From Sinorhizobium garamanticum (GTDB lineage: Bacteria; Pseudomonadota; Alphaproteobacteria; Rhizobiales; Rhizobiaceae): a stretch of DNA of 64,000 nt. Shown here piece after piece: positions 53,681 through 63,325 of this stretch. The position numbers and the translations under genes were made by a program. Each line of letters begins with the position of its first letter. The stretch's first letter is position 1. The notes beneath the pieces were generated by a model that saw only the letters and a program-made list of their open reading frames with translations, did not search any database and was not told where the DNA came from. Where the stretch lies: NCBI RefSeq assembly GCF_029892065.1, contig NZ_CP120373.1, positions 3,975,001 to 4,039,000 of the forward strand, read 5' to 3'.

Positions 53681-54831
53681 TGTTGAACGTCAGCGCCCAA
53701 CGAACAGGAATCGCGCTGACGGAACGGCAGAGAATCGCCTGGCTGCGGCTGATTCGCAGCGACAATGTCGGTCCCGCCACCTTCCGGGACCTGATCAATC
53801 AATTCGGCACGGCAGAGGCGGCGCTTGACGCGCTGCCCGACCTTTCCCGGCGCGGCGGCTCCGATCGAACACTTCGCATTGCGACGGTCGCGGATGCGGA
53901 ACGAGAACTCGAGGCGGCGCGCCGGTTCGGCGCCGTCTTCGTCGGAATTGGCGAACCGGACTATCCGCCGGCATTGAGGGAGATCGATGGCGCTCCGCCG
54001 CTTCTTGCCATGAAGGGTAACATCCGGGCTGCGACGCGCCCTTCCCTCGGCATTGTCGGTTCGCGCAATGCGTCCGTGAGCGGAGCGAAGTTCGCCGCCA
54101 TGATCGCGCGCGATGCCGGGGCAGCGGGCTATGTCATCACCTCGGGGCTCGCGCGTGGAATCGATACCGCCGCCCATCGCGCAAGCGTCCGGACCGGCAC
54201 GATCGCGGCACTTGCCGGCGGCCTCGACCAGCCCTATCCACCGGAGAATATCGGGCTGTTGCAGGAGATGACATCCGGCGAAGGATTGGCGATCAGTGAA
54301 ATGCCCTTCGGCTGGGAACCCCGGGCGCGCGACTTTCCGCGGCGAAACCGGCTCATCGCCGGCGTCAGCCTTGGCGTTACCATCGTCGAGGCGGCCCATC
54401 GGTCCGGTTCGCTGATCACCGCCCGTTATGCCGCCGACTTCGGCAGGCTGGTCTTCGCCGTTCCGGGATCGCCACTCGACCCGCGCTGCCACGGCACGAA
54501 CGATCTCCTGAAACAGGGCGCTACCGTCACGACCTCCTCAGCCGATGTTCTGGAGGCGCTGGCGCCGCTCACGCGAGACGACCTCCTCACGCGTCTTGAC
54601 GTCAAGGAGCCGACAATCGAAAACACGCGGGCAGCACCTGCGGCACCGGATGACAGCGAGCGCAACCGCATCATCGAGGCGCTCGGGCCGACGCCGGTTG
54701 AGATCGATGATATCATCCGCCACACCGCGCTCTCGGCCTCGCAGGTTCACCTCGTGCTTCTGGAACTGGATCTCGCGGGCCAGCTCTGCCGGCATGGGGC
54801 AAACCTGGTGTCTCTTGTCCCCAAAGACTGA
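53680..54831 (+). CDS. dprA: DNA-processing protein DprA/Smf
   Basis: The 383-residue protein loads RecA on incoming single-stranded DNA in transformable bacteria; its role elsewhere is unclear. It has an N-terminal SAM-like segment (about 20-75). The Rossmann-fold domain has [17 protein letters not shown] near 117, then [16 protein letters not shown] near 145 and [15 protein letters not shown] [13 protein letters not shown] near 217. A C-terminal winged-helix domain covers about 320-383. The ATG at 53680 overlaps the plsY stop (TAATG). Earlier in-frame codons lie inside plsY. Confidence 0.95.
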   Translation: MLNVSAQRTGIALTERQRIAWLRLIRSDNVGPATFRDLINQFGTAEAALDALPDLSRRGGSDRTLRIATVADAERELEAARRFGAVFVGIGEPDYPPALREIDGAPPLLAMKGNIRAATRPSLGIVGSRNASVSGAKFAAMIARDAGAAGYVITSGLARGIDTAAHRASVRTGTIAALAGGLDQPYPPENIGLLQEMTSGEGLAISEMPFGWEPRARDFPRRNRLIAGVSLGVTIVEAAHRSGSLITARYAADFGRLVFAVPGSPLDPRCHGTNDLLKQGATVTTSSADVLEALAPLTRDDLLTRLDVKEPTIENTRAAPAAPDDSERNRIIEALGPTPVEIDDIIRHTALSASQVHLVLLELDLAGQLCRHGANLVSLVPKD

Positions 54832-54963
54832 CCCGCCAGTACAGGCTCGCGCACCGTCGAAATACACGCAGACCTGCAGAAAGAAACGACCTTTGGTTGA
54901 GAAAACTCGGAATTTGCCGTTTGGTTGCAGTCTGTGGCGATATTGCTATTTTCAATGAAACCC

Positions 54964-54992
54964 CTTGACCGCGCCCGAATCCCTGTCCATTT
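54964..54992 (+). promoter_or_regulatory. Candidate topA promoter
   Basis: CTTGAC (54964-54969) and CCATTT (54987-54992) are 17 nt apart, 67 bp before the topA start. The -35 is perfect and the -10 partial. Confidence 0.35.
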
Positions 54993-55058
54993 CGTGGCGT
55001 CAATATCCGGCGCGCCGCATTTGCGCTCTGCCAAAAGAGATTGTCTCAGAGAATGACG

Positions 55059-57734
55059 ATGAATGTTGTAGTGGTGGAATCGCCTTCCAAGGCCAAGACG
55101 ATCAACAAGTACCTGGGCCCAGGCTACAAGGTGCTTGCTTCGTTCGGCCACGTGCGGGACTTGCCGGCCAAGGATGGATCGGTGCGCCCGGACGAAGACT
55201 TCGAGATGTCCTGGGAGGTCGACGGCGCTTCAGCGAAACGCATGAAGGATATCGCCGACGCCGTGAAATCGTCGGACGGGCTGATTCTCGCAACCGACCC
55301 GGACCGCGAAGGTGAGGCAATCTCCTGGCATGTGCTGGACCTTCTCAAGAAGAAGAAGGTGATCGGCGACAAGCCGGTCAGCCGCGTCGTCTTCAATGCG
55401 ATCACAAAAAAGGCCGTGCTCGATGCAATGGCCGAGCCTCGTGCTATCGACATTTCGCTGGTCGATGCTTACCTCGCCAGGCGCGCCCTCGACTATCTTG
55501 TCGGCTTCAATCTTTCCCCGGTCCTCTGGCGCAAGTTGCCGGGCGCGCGCTCGGCCGGCCGTGTGCAATCGGTGGCGCTGCGTCTCGTCTGCGATCGCGA
55601 GGCCGAAATCGAGCGCTTCGTCACCGAGGAATACTGGAATCTCTCGGCGCTCCTGAAGACGCCGCGCGGCGACGAATTCGAAGCACGTCTCGTCTCGGCC
55701 GACGGCAAGCGGCTGCAGCCCAAAGCGATCGGCAATGGCGACGAGGCCAACCGGCTGAAGGCCCTGCTCGATGGCGCGAGCTATGTGGTCGAGAGTGTCG
55801 AAGCAAAGCCGGTCAAGCGCAATCCGGGGCCGCCCTTCACCACCTCGACTTTGCAGCAGGCAGCCTCTTCCAAGCTTGGCTTCTCAGCCTCGCGTACCAT
55901 GCAGGTGGCGCAGAAGCTTTACGAGGGCGTCGACATCGGCGGAGAGACCGTCGGTCTCATCACCTATATGCGTACCGACGGCGTGCAGATGGCGCCCGAG
56001 GCGATCGACGCTGCGCGTCTGGCGATCGGCAGCCAGTTCGGTGACCGGTATCTGCCGGAGAAACCCCGCTTCTACTCCACCAAGGCGAAAAACGCCCAGG
56101 AAGCGCACGAGGCCATCCGCCCGACGGATTTCAACCGTGTACCCGACCAGGTGCGCCGCTTCCTCGACGGCGACATGCTCAAACTTTACGATCTCGTCTG
56201 GAAGCGCGGCATCGCGAGCCAGATGGCTTCGGCCGAAATCGAGCGGACGACTGCCGAGATCATCGCCGACAATGCCGGCGAGAGGGCTGGTCTCAGGGCC
56301 ACCGGTTCAGTGATCCGTTTCGACGGCTTCATCGCCGCCTACACGGACATGAAGGAAGACGGCGAGCAGCCCGATGACGGCGACGAGGACGGCCGGCTGC
56401 CGGAAATCAACGCGCGGGAGAGCCTCGCCAAGCAGAAGATCAATGCCACCCAGCACTTCACCGAGCCGCCGCCGCGCTACTCGGAAGCGACGCTGATCAA
56501 GAAGATGGAAGAACTCGGCATCGGCCGTCCTTCGACCTATGCCGCAACCGTTACGACGCTCCTCGACCGGGACTATGTGACGACCGACAAGCGCAAGCTG
56601 GTGCCCCAGGCCAAGGGCCGCCTCGTGACAGCCTTCCTGGAAAGCTTCTTCACGCGCTATGTGGAATATGATTTCACCGCGTCTCTGGAGGAGAAGCTCG
56701 ATCAGATTTCCGCCGGCGACCTCAACTGGAAGGACGTCCTGCGCGAGTTCTGGAAGGATTTCTTCTCTCAGATCGAGGATACCAAGGAACTGCGCGTCAC
56801 CAACGTGCTCGATGCCCTCAACGAGGAACTGGCGCCGCTCGTGTTCCCGAAGCGAGAGGACGGCGGCGATCCGCGCATCTGCCAGGTCTGCGGGACCGGA
56901 AAACTCTCGCTGAAACTCGGGAAATACGGTGCGTTCGTCGGCTGCTCCAATTACCCGGAATGCAACTACACGCGCCAGCTCTCCTCCGAAAGCAATGGCG
57001 ACGCGGAAGCGTCGGTGTCTAACGAGCCGCTGAGCCTCGGCAAGGATCCGCATACCGGGGAGGAAGTCACGTTGCGCAGCGGGCGTTTCGGACCCTATGT
57101 CCAGCGTGGTGAAGGCAAGGACGCAAAGCGCTCCAGCCTGCCCAAGGGCTGGACACCGGCATCGATCGACCATGAAAAGGCCATTGCGCTGTTGTCACTG
57201 CCGCGCGACATCGGCGCGCATCCGGAAACCGGCAAGATGATCTCCACCGGCCTCGGCCGCTACGGACCCTTCGTGCTGCACAACGGCATCTACGCCAATC
57301 TGGATTCGATCGAGGATGTATTCGCGATCGGGCTTAACCGCGCGGTTTCGGTGCTCGCGGACAAGCAGTCGAAGGGCGCCAACGGCTCCCGCGGACGTAC
57401 CGCGGCCACGGCGCTCAAGGAGCTCGGAGAACACCCGAACGGCGGCTCGATTACGGTGCGCGACGGGCGGTTCGGTCCCTATGTAAACTGGGGCAAGGTC
57501 AACGCCACGCTGCCGAAGGGCAAGGATCCGCAATCCGTGACCGTCGAAGAGGCGCTGGCGCTCATTGCCGAACGCGCCGCCAAGGGCGGCACGACGAAAG
57601 GCAAGGCGCCCAAAGCGAAGTCAACGACGGTAAAGGCCGCCAAGACTGCTACGAACGGCGCGGCAAAGACCGCCAAGCCAAAGACCGCCGCCAAGGCGAA
57701 ATCGAAAGCGGCCGCGAAGGCCAAGAAGGACTGA
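55059..57734 (+). CDS. topA: DNA topoisomerase I
   Basis: The 891-residue type IA topoisomerase relaxes negative supercoils. The TOPRIM domain opens with VVVESPSKAKTINKYLG and has DPDREGEAISWH near residue 80. The catalytic tyrosine is in GLITYMRTDG near 302. C-terminal zinc-ribbon repeats include CQVCGTGKLSLKLGKYGAF and CSNYPECNYTR near 610-640, and two further repeats without cysteines end before a Lys/Ala-rich DNA-binding tail of about 45 residues. ATG 55059 or ATG 55053 could be the start; the first matches the family N-terminus. Confidence 0.95.
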   Translation: MNVVVVESPSKAKTINKYLGPGYKVLASFGHVRDLPAKDGSVRPDEDFEMSWEVDGASAKRMKDIADAVKSSDGLILATDPDREGEAISWHVLDLLKKKKVIGDKPVSRVVFNAITKKAVLDAMAEPRAIDISLVDAYLARRALDYLVGFNLSPVLWRKLPGARSAGRVQSVALRLVCDREAEIERFVTEEYWNLSALLKTPRGDEFEARLVSADGKRLQPKAIGNGDEANRLKALLDGASYVVESVEAKPVKRNPGPPFTTSTLQQAASSKLGFSASRTMQVAQKLYEGVDIGGETVGLITYMRTDGVQMAPEAIDAARLAIGSQFGDRYLPEKPRFYSTKAKNAQEAHEAIRPTDFNRVPDQVRRFLDGDMLKLYDLVWKRGIASQMASAEIERTTAEIIADNAGERAGLRATGSVIRFDGFIAAYTDMKEDGEQPDDGDEDGRLPEINARESLAKQKINATQHFTEPPPRYSEATLIKKMEELGIGRPSTYAATVTTLLDRDYVTTDKRKLVPQAKGRLVTAFLESFFTRYVEYDFTASLEEKLDQISAGDLNWKDVLREFWKDFFSQIEDTKELRVTNVLDALNEELAPLVFPKREDGGDPRICQVCGTGKLSLKLGKYGAFVGCSNYPECNYTRQLSSESNGDAEASVSNEPLSLGKDPHTGEEVTLRSGRFGPYVQRGEGKDAKRSSLPKGWTPASIDHEKAIALLSLPRDIGAHPETGKMISTGLGRYGPFVLHNGIYANLDSIEDVFAIGLNRAVSVLADKQSKGANGSRGRTAATALKELGEHPNGGSITVRDGRFGPYVNWGKVNATLPKGKDPQSVTVEEALALIAERAAKGGTTKGKAPKAKSTTVKAAKTATNGAAKTAKPKTAAKAKSKAAAKAKKD

Positions 57735-57736
57735 CG

Positions 57737-60106
57737 TTGACCAGAATCCCGCGCGACCCGACCGCACGGCCCGGAAAGGGCGCAGGCAAGAAGAACGGCC
57801 GCGCGGCCAAGACGACACCTGCCGCCGAACGGGAAACGATCATTCACGGCGCGGTTCCGCCGCGCGATGTGCTGATGCGTTTCATCGCCGAGAACCCGCA
57901 GCAGGCCTCGAAGCGGGAAATCGCCAAGGCCTTCGGCCTGAAAGGAGAGGCACGTGTCGAACTGAAGGCACTGCTGCGCTCGCTGGAAGAGGATGGACTG
58001 GTCGAAAAGAAGCGCAAATCGCTCGTCCGTCCGGGTGCCCTGCCGCCCGTCACCGTCCTCGATATCACGATACGCGACATCGATGGCGAATTGATCGGCC
58101 GGCCGGCGGAGTGGCTGGATGACGACGGCGTCGCGCCCGCGGTTCTTATCAAGCAATCCGCTGTCGGCAAGGCAAAAGGCAAGGCGCCCGTCGGCGGTCT
58201 CGGCGACCGGGTATTGGCGAAGATATTTCCCTCGAAGGACCGCGGCGGTCCCGCCTATACGGCGCGCATCATCAAGGTCCTCGACAAGCGCAAGGACGCG
58301 GTCCTCGGCGTCTTTCGCCCGACTCATGGCGGCGGTGGGCGGCTGATGCCGATCGACAAGCGCGGCGAAGAAATCCTGGTTGACCCGGATTTCACCGGTA
58401 ACGCTCAGGACGGCGATCTGGTGGAGGTGCATCTAGCCCGCCTCGGGCGGTATGGACTGCCCCGCGCCCAGGTGCAGAACGTTATCGGCTCCGTTGCGTC
58501 GGAGAAGGCAATCTCGATGATCGCCATCCATGCGCATGGAATTCCCCACGTCTTTCCCGAGCGCGTGCTGAACGAGGCCGAGGCAGCACGCCCGGCGACG
58601 ATGGAACACCGCGAGGACTGGCGCTCGTTGCCACTGATCACCATCGATCCGGCCGACGCCAAGGACCATGACGACGCCGTCTACGCGGAGCCCGATCCCT
58701 CGCCCGACAATCCGGGCGGCGTGATCGTCACCGTCGCGATTGCCGATGTCTCCTGGTATGTCCAGCCGAAGTCCGCTCTCGACCTCGAAGCGTTGAAGCG
58801 CGGGAACTCGGTCTATTTTCCCGACCGGGTCGTGCCAATGCTGCCCGAGCGCATTTCCAATGATCTATGTTCGCTGAAGGAAGGCGTCGACCGTCCCGCG
58901 CTCGCTGTCCGGATGCGCTTCTCGAAAGAGGGTCGCAAGGCCGGACACACGTTCCACCGAATCATGATGCGCAGCGCCGCCAAGCTTTCCTACAGCCAAG
59001 CCCAGGCCGCGATCGACGGGGCGCCGGACGACAAGACCGGATCGATCCTGGAAACGATCCTCAAGCCGCTCTGGGAGGCTTACCGCACGCTCACGCGCGG
59101 ACGCGACCGGCGTCAGCCGCTTGAGCTCAACATGCCGGAGCGCAAGATCATCTTGAAACCCGACGGCACAGTCGACCGCGTCTTCGTGCCGGAACGCCTC
59201 GACGCGCACAGGTTGATCGAGGAAATGATGATCCAGGCCAATGTCGCCGCGGCAGAGACGCTGGAGCAGAAGAAGCAGGCGCTTATCTATCGCGTTCATG
59301 ATCAGCCGTCGCTTGCAAAACAGGAGACGCTTCGCGAATTCCTGGCGACGCTCGACATCTCGCTCGTCAAGGGCGGCAACATGCGTTCCAACCACTTCAA
59401 CGGGGTACTCTCCAAGGCAGAGGGCAAACCTTACGAGACCATGGTCAACGAAATGGTGCTGCGTTCGCAAAGCCAGGCGATCTACAGCCCGGAAAACATC
59501 GGCCATTTCGGCTTGAACCTGATGAAGTATGCCCACTTCACCTCTCCCATCCGCCGCTATGCCGATCTGGTCGTGCATCGCGCCCTGGTCACCGCGCTCG
59601 GCCTCGGCGCGGGCGGCACGACGCCGCAAGAGGAAGGTGCGCTCGACGATATCGCCGCCGAGATTTCCACCTTCGAGCGGCGCGCGATGGCGGCCGAGCG
59701 CGATACGATCGATCGGTTGATCGCGCATCACCTGCACGGACGCATCGGCGAGGAATTCGACGGGCGCGTCTCCGGCGTCACCAAGGCGGGACTTTTTGTC
59801 ACCCTACCTGCCTATGGTGCCGACGGCTTTATCCCTATATCTACGCTCGGACGCGACTATTACATCTATGACGAGGCCCACCAGGCCCTGTCCGGCGAAA
59901 AGTCGGGGCTCGGCTATCGTCTTGGAGATCCGGTACGCGTCAAACTGGAAGAGGCCGTGCCGCTCGCCGGTGCGCTCCGCTTCGAGATGTTGAGCGAAGG
60001 GCGAAAGATGCCGACCGCAACACGCTCCTTCCATAAGGCCGGTCGCCGCGACCGACCGGGCGCAGGCAAGCGACCGGGAACGCGGGCACCGCGAGGCAGG
60101 CGATAG
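57737..60106 (+). CDS. rnr: Ribonuclease R
   Basis: The 789-residue 3'-5' exoribonuclease degrades structured RNA. It has an N-terminal winged helix (about 35-90), cold-shock domains, and the RNB catalytic domain with metal-binding aspartates in DPADAKDHDDAVYAE near 302-312. The S1 domain (GRVSGVTKAGLFVTLPAYGA) is near 680, and the tail is basic. The start is TTG, 3 nt after the topA stop, with AAGGA overlapping the topA end, so it is coupled to topA. Confidence 0.94.
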   Translation: MTRIPRDPTARPGKGAGKKNGRAAKTTPAAERETIIHGAVPPRDVLMRFIAENPQQASKREIAKAFGLKGEARVELKALLRSLEEDGLVEKKRKSLVRPGALPPVTVLDITIRDIDGELIGRPAEWLDDDGVAPAVLIKQSAVGKAKGKAPVGGLGDRVLAKIFPSKDRGGPAYTARIIKVLDKRKDAVLGVFRPTHGGGGRLMPIDKRGEEILVDPDFTGNAQDGDLVEVHLARLGRYGLPRAQVQNVIGSVASEKAISMIAIHAHGIPHVFPERVLNEAEAARPATMEHREDWRSLPLITIDPADAKDHDDAVYAEPDPSPDNPGGVIVTVAIADVSWYVQPKSALDLEALKRGNSVYFPDRVVPMLPERISNDLCSLKEGVDRPALAVRMRFSKEGRKAGHTFHRIMMRSAAKLSYSQAQAAIDGAPDDKTGSILETILKPLWEAYRTLTRGRDRRQPLELNMPERKIILKPDGTVDRVFVPERLDAHRLIEEMMIQANVAAAETLEQKKQALIYRVHDQPSLAKQETLREFLATLDISLVKGGNMRSNHFNGVLSKAEGKPYETMVNEMVLRSQSQAIYSPENIGHFGLNLMKYAHFTSPIRRYADLVVHRALVTALGLGAGGTTPQEEGALDDIAAEISTFERRAMAAERDTIDRLIAHHLHGRIGEEFDGRVSGVTKAGLFVTLPAYGADGFIPISTLGRDYYIYDEAHQALSGEKSGLGYRLGDPVRVKLEEAVPLAGALRFEMLSEGRKMPTATRSFHKAGRRDRPGAGKRPGTRAPRGRR

Positions 60107-60145
60107 CCGACAGGACTGCGGAGTCGGGGCAAGAAGGATATCGAT

Positions 60146-60601
60146 ATGAAGACATCGGCCACCGAAGAGCTCCATCTCGCGGAAATGGAGGACGGAGACC
60201 GTCCCGTCATGCGCTCGATCAAGCGCGGTTTCCTCGGCCGGTGCCCTGCCTGTGGCGATGCGCGCCTGTTCCGGGCCTTCATCAAGTCTGTCGATGCCTG
60301 TGCTGCGTGCGGCGAGCGCATGGACCATCATCGCGCCGATGACTTCCCGCCCTATATCGTCGTCACGATCGTCGGCCACGCCGTGCTCGCAGGCTACATG
60401 ATGACTGACCTCGTGCTCCCGCTTTCGACCTGGCGGCATCTGGCGATCTGGGCACCGGTCACGCTTGCCAGTTCCGTTGCGCTGCTGCAGCCGGTAAAGG
60501 GTGCCGTCATCGGACTGCAATGGGCTCTCAAAATGCATGGGTTCGGCGGCAAGGAGGATGGCCCGGAAGACGTGCTTCCGGCGCGAGACGCCTCGGCATG
60601 A
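60146..60601 (+). CDS. DUF983 membrane protein with zinc-ribbon motif
   Basis: The 151-residue protein has two CxxC pairs (Cys33/Cys36 in RCPACGDARLF and Cys52/Cys55 in CAACGERM) that should bind zinc. Two membrane segments follow (about 70-92 and 98-118). This matches the DUF983 family, whose function is unknown. DUF983 often lies by rnr in alphaproteobacteria. Its TGA overlaps the start of the NUDIX gene (ATGA). Confidence 0.88.
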   Translation: MKTSATEELHLAEMEDGDRPVMRSIKRGFLGRCPACGDARLFRAFIKSVDACAACGERMDHHRADDFPPYIVVTIVGHAVLAGYMMTDLVLPLSTWRHLAIWAPVTLASSVALLQPVKGAVIGLQWALKMHGFGGKEDGPEDVLPARDASA

Positions 60602-61314
60602 CGCCGGAGCGCCGTAGCGGCAGCGCAGCTTCGCCGCAGTCCGAATCCCCCAGAGGCAGGCCCGTAAGACCGCGGGACGCCGCTTCCATCATGATCCTAG
60701 ACCGGTCAGGCGCGCGCGTTCATGTGCTCATGGGAAAGCGCCACAGCGCCCATGCCTTCATGCCGGACGTCTATGTCTTCCCCGGCGGCCGGCGCGATCC
60801 CTCCGACCATCGGCTGGCTTTTGCGGGCGATCTCCATCCGGCCGTTCTGCAATCGCTAAAGTCGGTCGAAGGGCGACCGCTGACCGAAGCCCGGGCGCGG
60901 GCGCTCGCTCTGGCCGCCGTGAGGGAGCTTTACGAAGAGGCCGGCGTCCGCGTCGGCAAGCCAAACCTCAAGCCGAACGCCGGCCTTCCCTTCCTTCCCG
61001 ATCTTGCAAACTTACGCTATATGGCTCGGGCCATCACTCCTCCGGGACACTCGAGGCGGTTCGACACACGTTTCTTCGCGGTTTTCGCGGATGAGGCCTA
61101 CATCGACGCTTCGCTGATTCTGGAAAGCCGGGAGCTTCAGGACTTGCAGTGGATCGACGTGAACGACCTTCCGCCCCTCCAGATACCGGAGATCACCGTC
61201 ACGATCCTTGCGGACCTGAGGAGCAGCCTCGAATCGGATCCCTCCCTTCCTCGTGAAAGGTCGGTGCCGTTTTACTTCATGCGCCGTGGGCGCTTTGTCC
61301 GCACGCTCCTCTAA
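60598..61314 (+). CDS. NUDIX hydrolase
   Basis: The 238-residue NUDIX hydrolase cleaves a nucleoside diphosphate linked to an unknown group. The NUDIX box is stretched: the leading glycines are in VYVFPGGRRDPSD near residue 62. About 35 residues are inserted before the metal-binding RELYEEAGV near 106, as in larger CoA- or ADP-ribose-type members. The N-terminal 25 residues are basic and low-complexity. It is coupled to the DUF983 gene by a 4-bp overlap and precedes the transporter gene by 13 bp. Confidence 0.85.
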   Translation: MTPERRSGSAASPQSESPRGRPVRPRDAASIMILDRSGARVHVLMGKRHSAHAFMPDVYVFPGGRRDPSDHRLAFAGDLHPAVLQSLKSVEGRPLTEARARALALAAVRELYEEAGVRVGKPNLKPNAGLPFLPDLANLRYMARAITPPGHSRRFDTRFFAVFADEAYIDASLILESRELQDLQWIDVNDLPPLQIPEITVTILADLRSSLESDPSLPRERSVPFYFMRRGRFVRTLL

Positions 61315-61327
61315 GGGTTCTTTTCGA

Positions 61328-62512
61328 ATGTCAAAGCCGCCGTCCGGTACGCCTGCACCGGTTGACGAAATTCACTGGCTTTCGCTGATTGCGGCCGTAG
61401 CCGCAATCACGGCGGTCGGCATTGCCATCGGCCTGGGCCTCCCGCTGCTCAGCATCATCATGGAGAAGCGCGGAATCCCCTCGACACTGATCGGGCTCAA
61501 CTCGGCAATGGCCGGCTTCGCCTCCATGGCGGCCGCCCCGTTCACGACGAAGTTCGCGCACCGTCACGGTGTCGCTCCGACAATGCTCCTGGCGATATTG
61601 TTTGCCGCGGTGAGCGCGCTCGGCTTTTACTACATCACGAATTTCTGGCTGTGGTTTCCCTTGCGTGTCGTCTTCCACGGCGCGATCACCGTGCTTTTCA
61701 TCCTCTCGGAATTCTGGATCAATGCCACGGCACCGCCCAACCGGCGCGGGTTCGTGCTCGGGATCTACGGTACCGTGCTTTCGCTCGGTTTTGCGAGCGG
61801 TCCCCTGCTCTTTTCGATCCTCGGCAGCGAGGGGATATTGCCCTTCGCCGTCGGTGCCGGCGTGATCCTGCTTGCGGCCATACCGATCTTTCTGGCGCGC
61901 AACGAAAGCCCCGTTCTCGGCGAGAAACCCGAGCGCCATTTCATGCGCTATGTGTTCCTCGTGCCCACGGCAACCGCCGCGGTCTTCATTTTTGGCGCCG
62001 TCGAATCGGGCGGTCTCTCGTTGTTCCCGATTTTCGGCACGCGGGCTGGCTTTACCGAATCGCAGGCAGCGCTGCTGCTGACGGTCATGGGAGTCGGGAA
62101 CTTCATCTTCCAGATCCCGCTCGGGATGTTGTCCGACCGCGTGAAAGATCGCCGCACGCTCCTATCCGCGATGACGGTGATTGGCCTCATCGGCGCCCTC
62201 TGTCTCCCAATGCTGGTCGAAAGCTGGGTCCTGATGGCCCTTGTGCTGTTGTTCTGGGGCGGATGCGTTTCCGGCCTCTACACAGTCGGGCTGAGCCACC
62301 TGGGTTCTCGGCTTCAGGGCGCCGACCTCGCTGCGGCCAATGCGGCCTTTGTTTTCTCCTACGCCGTCGGCACCGTTGCGGGTCCGCAGGTGATCGGCGC
62401 CGCAATGGACGTTACCGGCAACGACGGTTTCGCCTGGGCGATCGCAGCATTCTTCGGGCTTTATGTTGCGCTTTCGGTGGCTCGGATCGTTTTGAAACCA
62501 AAACGGCCTTGA
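61328..62512 (+). CDS. MFS transporter
   Basis: The 394-residue inner-membrane protein has about twelve hydrophobic segments and belongs to the major facilitator superfamily. The inter-helix motif appears as FTTKFAHRHGVAPT near residue 75 and again as GMLSDRVKDRRTLLSA near 265, the two-fold repeat typical of these carriers. The substrate is unknown. AAGGG lies 10 nt before the ATG. The -35 of the rpmG promoter overlaps its stop codon. Confidence 0.88.
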   Translation: MSKPPSGTPAPVDEIHWLSLIAAVAAITAVGIAIGLGLPLLSIIMEKRGIPSTLIGLNSAMAGFASMAAAPFTTKFAHRHGVAPTMLLAILFAAVSALGFYYITNFWLWFPLRVVFHGAITVLFILSEFWINATAPPNRRGFVLGIYGTVLSLGFASGPLLFSILGSEGILPFAVGAGVILLAAIPIFLARNESPVLGEKPERHFMRYVFLVPTATAAVFIFGAVESGGLSLFPIFGTRAGFTESQAALLLTVMGVGNFIFQIPLGMLSDRVKDRRTLLSAMTVIGLIGALCLPMLVESWVLMALVLLFWGGCVSGLYTVGLSHLGSRLQGADLAAANAAFVFSYAVGTVAGPQVIGAAMDVTGNDGFAWAIAAFFGLYVALSVARIVLKPKRP

Positions 62513-62536
62513 CTTTTCGGTCGCGATTTGTAGTTT
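62508..62536 (+). promoter_or_regulatory. rpmG promoter
   Basis: CTTGAC (62508-62513, overlapping the transporter stop) and TAGTTT (62531-62536) are separated by exactly 17 nt, about 70 bp before rpmG. The -35 is a perfect rhizobial consensus. Confidence 0.55.
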
Positions 62537-62605
62537 CGCGCCAACCTTGTCCGTGGCCCGCAACCGGTTGTCCACGGCTTTCATTTTTATAAAGGCAGGA
62601 CGACC

Positions 62606-62773
62606 ATGGCGAAAGCTACCACCATCAAGATCAAGCTGCTGTCGACAGCCGACACGGGTTTCTTTTACGTCACGACCAAGAACAGCCGTACGATGACGGA
62701 AAAGATGACGAAGACCAAATACGACCCGGTCGCGAAGAAGCACGTCGAATTCAAGGAAACGAAGATCAAGTAA
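62606..62773 (+). CDS. rpmG: 50S ribosomal protein L33
   Basis: The 55-residue L33 begins [20 protein letters not shown] and ends FKETKIK, the standard length and pattern. It has no cysteines, so it is the zinc-free (C-) form. AAAGGCAGGA precedes the ATG and a strong terminator follows, so it is a single-gene unit. Confidence 0.96.
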   Translation: MAKATTIKIKLLSTADTGFFYVTTKNSRTMTEKMTKTKYDPVAKKHVEFKETKIK

Positions 62774-62798
62774 GATCAGAGTTCCAGTCTGTTTTAAG

Positions 62799-62831
62799 GC
62801 GCCGGACCGCGAGGTCCGGCGCTTTTTCTTT
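62799..62831 (+). terminator. Rho-independent terminator of rpmG
   Basis: A perfect 10-bp stem (62799-62808 with 62813-62822) with a GCGA loop is followed by TTTTTCTTTT. It begins 26 nt after the rpmG stop. Confidence 0.95.
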
Positions 62832-62905
62832 TGCCTTGTTGTCTTCGACGACGGCCCAATGGTGCGCTGTTCCCGACGCCGGACAGCTCTATCTAGCTGA
62901 ACTGG

Positions 62906-63074
62906 AACGAAAAACGCCGCCTCTTGCGAAGCGGCGTTTTGAATGGGGGTCGACTGGCTTCCGACTGCGGCACGAGGAATCCGCAAGCATCGAGAACCAG
63001 CCGACCGACCCCACGACCCAGGAGATGCGGCGGACCTGAGCATCATGGGGTAACCGATTGGTGATGGAAGTCAC
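62906..63074 (-). ncRNA. Candidate structured small RNA (or short GTG-started ORF)
   Basis: On the minus strand, a GGGGTCG...CGACCCC inverted repeat (about 62945-63015) is followed by a rho-independent terminator: a perfect 10-bp AAAACGCCGC stem (62911-62920 with 62931-62940) and TTTTTCG. No gene upstream on this strand needs that terminator. A 61-codon GTG-started frame (62889-63074) runs through the terminator and has a poor ribosome-binding site, so an RNA product is more likely than a protein. Boundaries are approximate. Confidence 0.4.
62911..62940 (-). terminator. Terminator of the candidate small RNA
   Basis: A perfect 10-bp stem with a 10-nt loop is flanked by A4/T4 on both sides. 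The T-run TTTTTCG follows on the minus strand, so it could act in both directions. Confidence 0.75.
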
Positions 63075-63325
63075 GCTTCCATGAGTATCAGCATTGCCTG
63101 AAAATAAAAAAAAATCAACGAATTCTTAATCGCCGGAGCAAGGTTGCTCGGCGTTTGGTTAATTCTGTCTCGTATTCGGACAATGCCGAATCTGCCGCTT
63201 ATGGAAATGCTTTGCCCCAGCACCAGCGACGCAGCGGAGAATACAACTTTAAAGAAACTTAACAAGAGCCTGAAAAGAGCATTCTAATCGCGGTCGAGTG
63301 ACCGCATTACTTGCTGCCCTCAAGG

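Larger units (their letters stand above)
62774..63325. other. Intergenic region between rpmG and pleD
   Basis: This 552-bp gap contains the rpmG terminator, then a structured minus-strand stretch ending in a terminator (annotated as a candidate small RNA). An AT-rich part (63090-63290) follows, with an A9 run. The remainder contains no convincing gene. Confidence 0.5.

Noticed and set aside
63071..63265. A 64-codon minus-strand frame ending MLILMEA
   Set aside because: Low-complexity AT-rich sequence with no ribosome-binding site at its start; only the last few codons have any plausible context.
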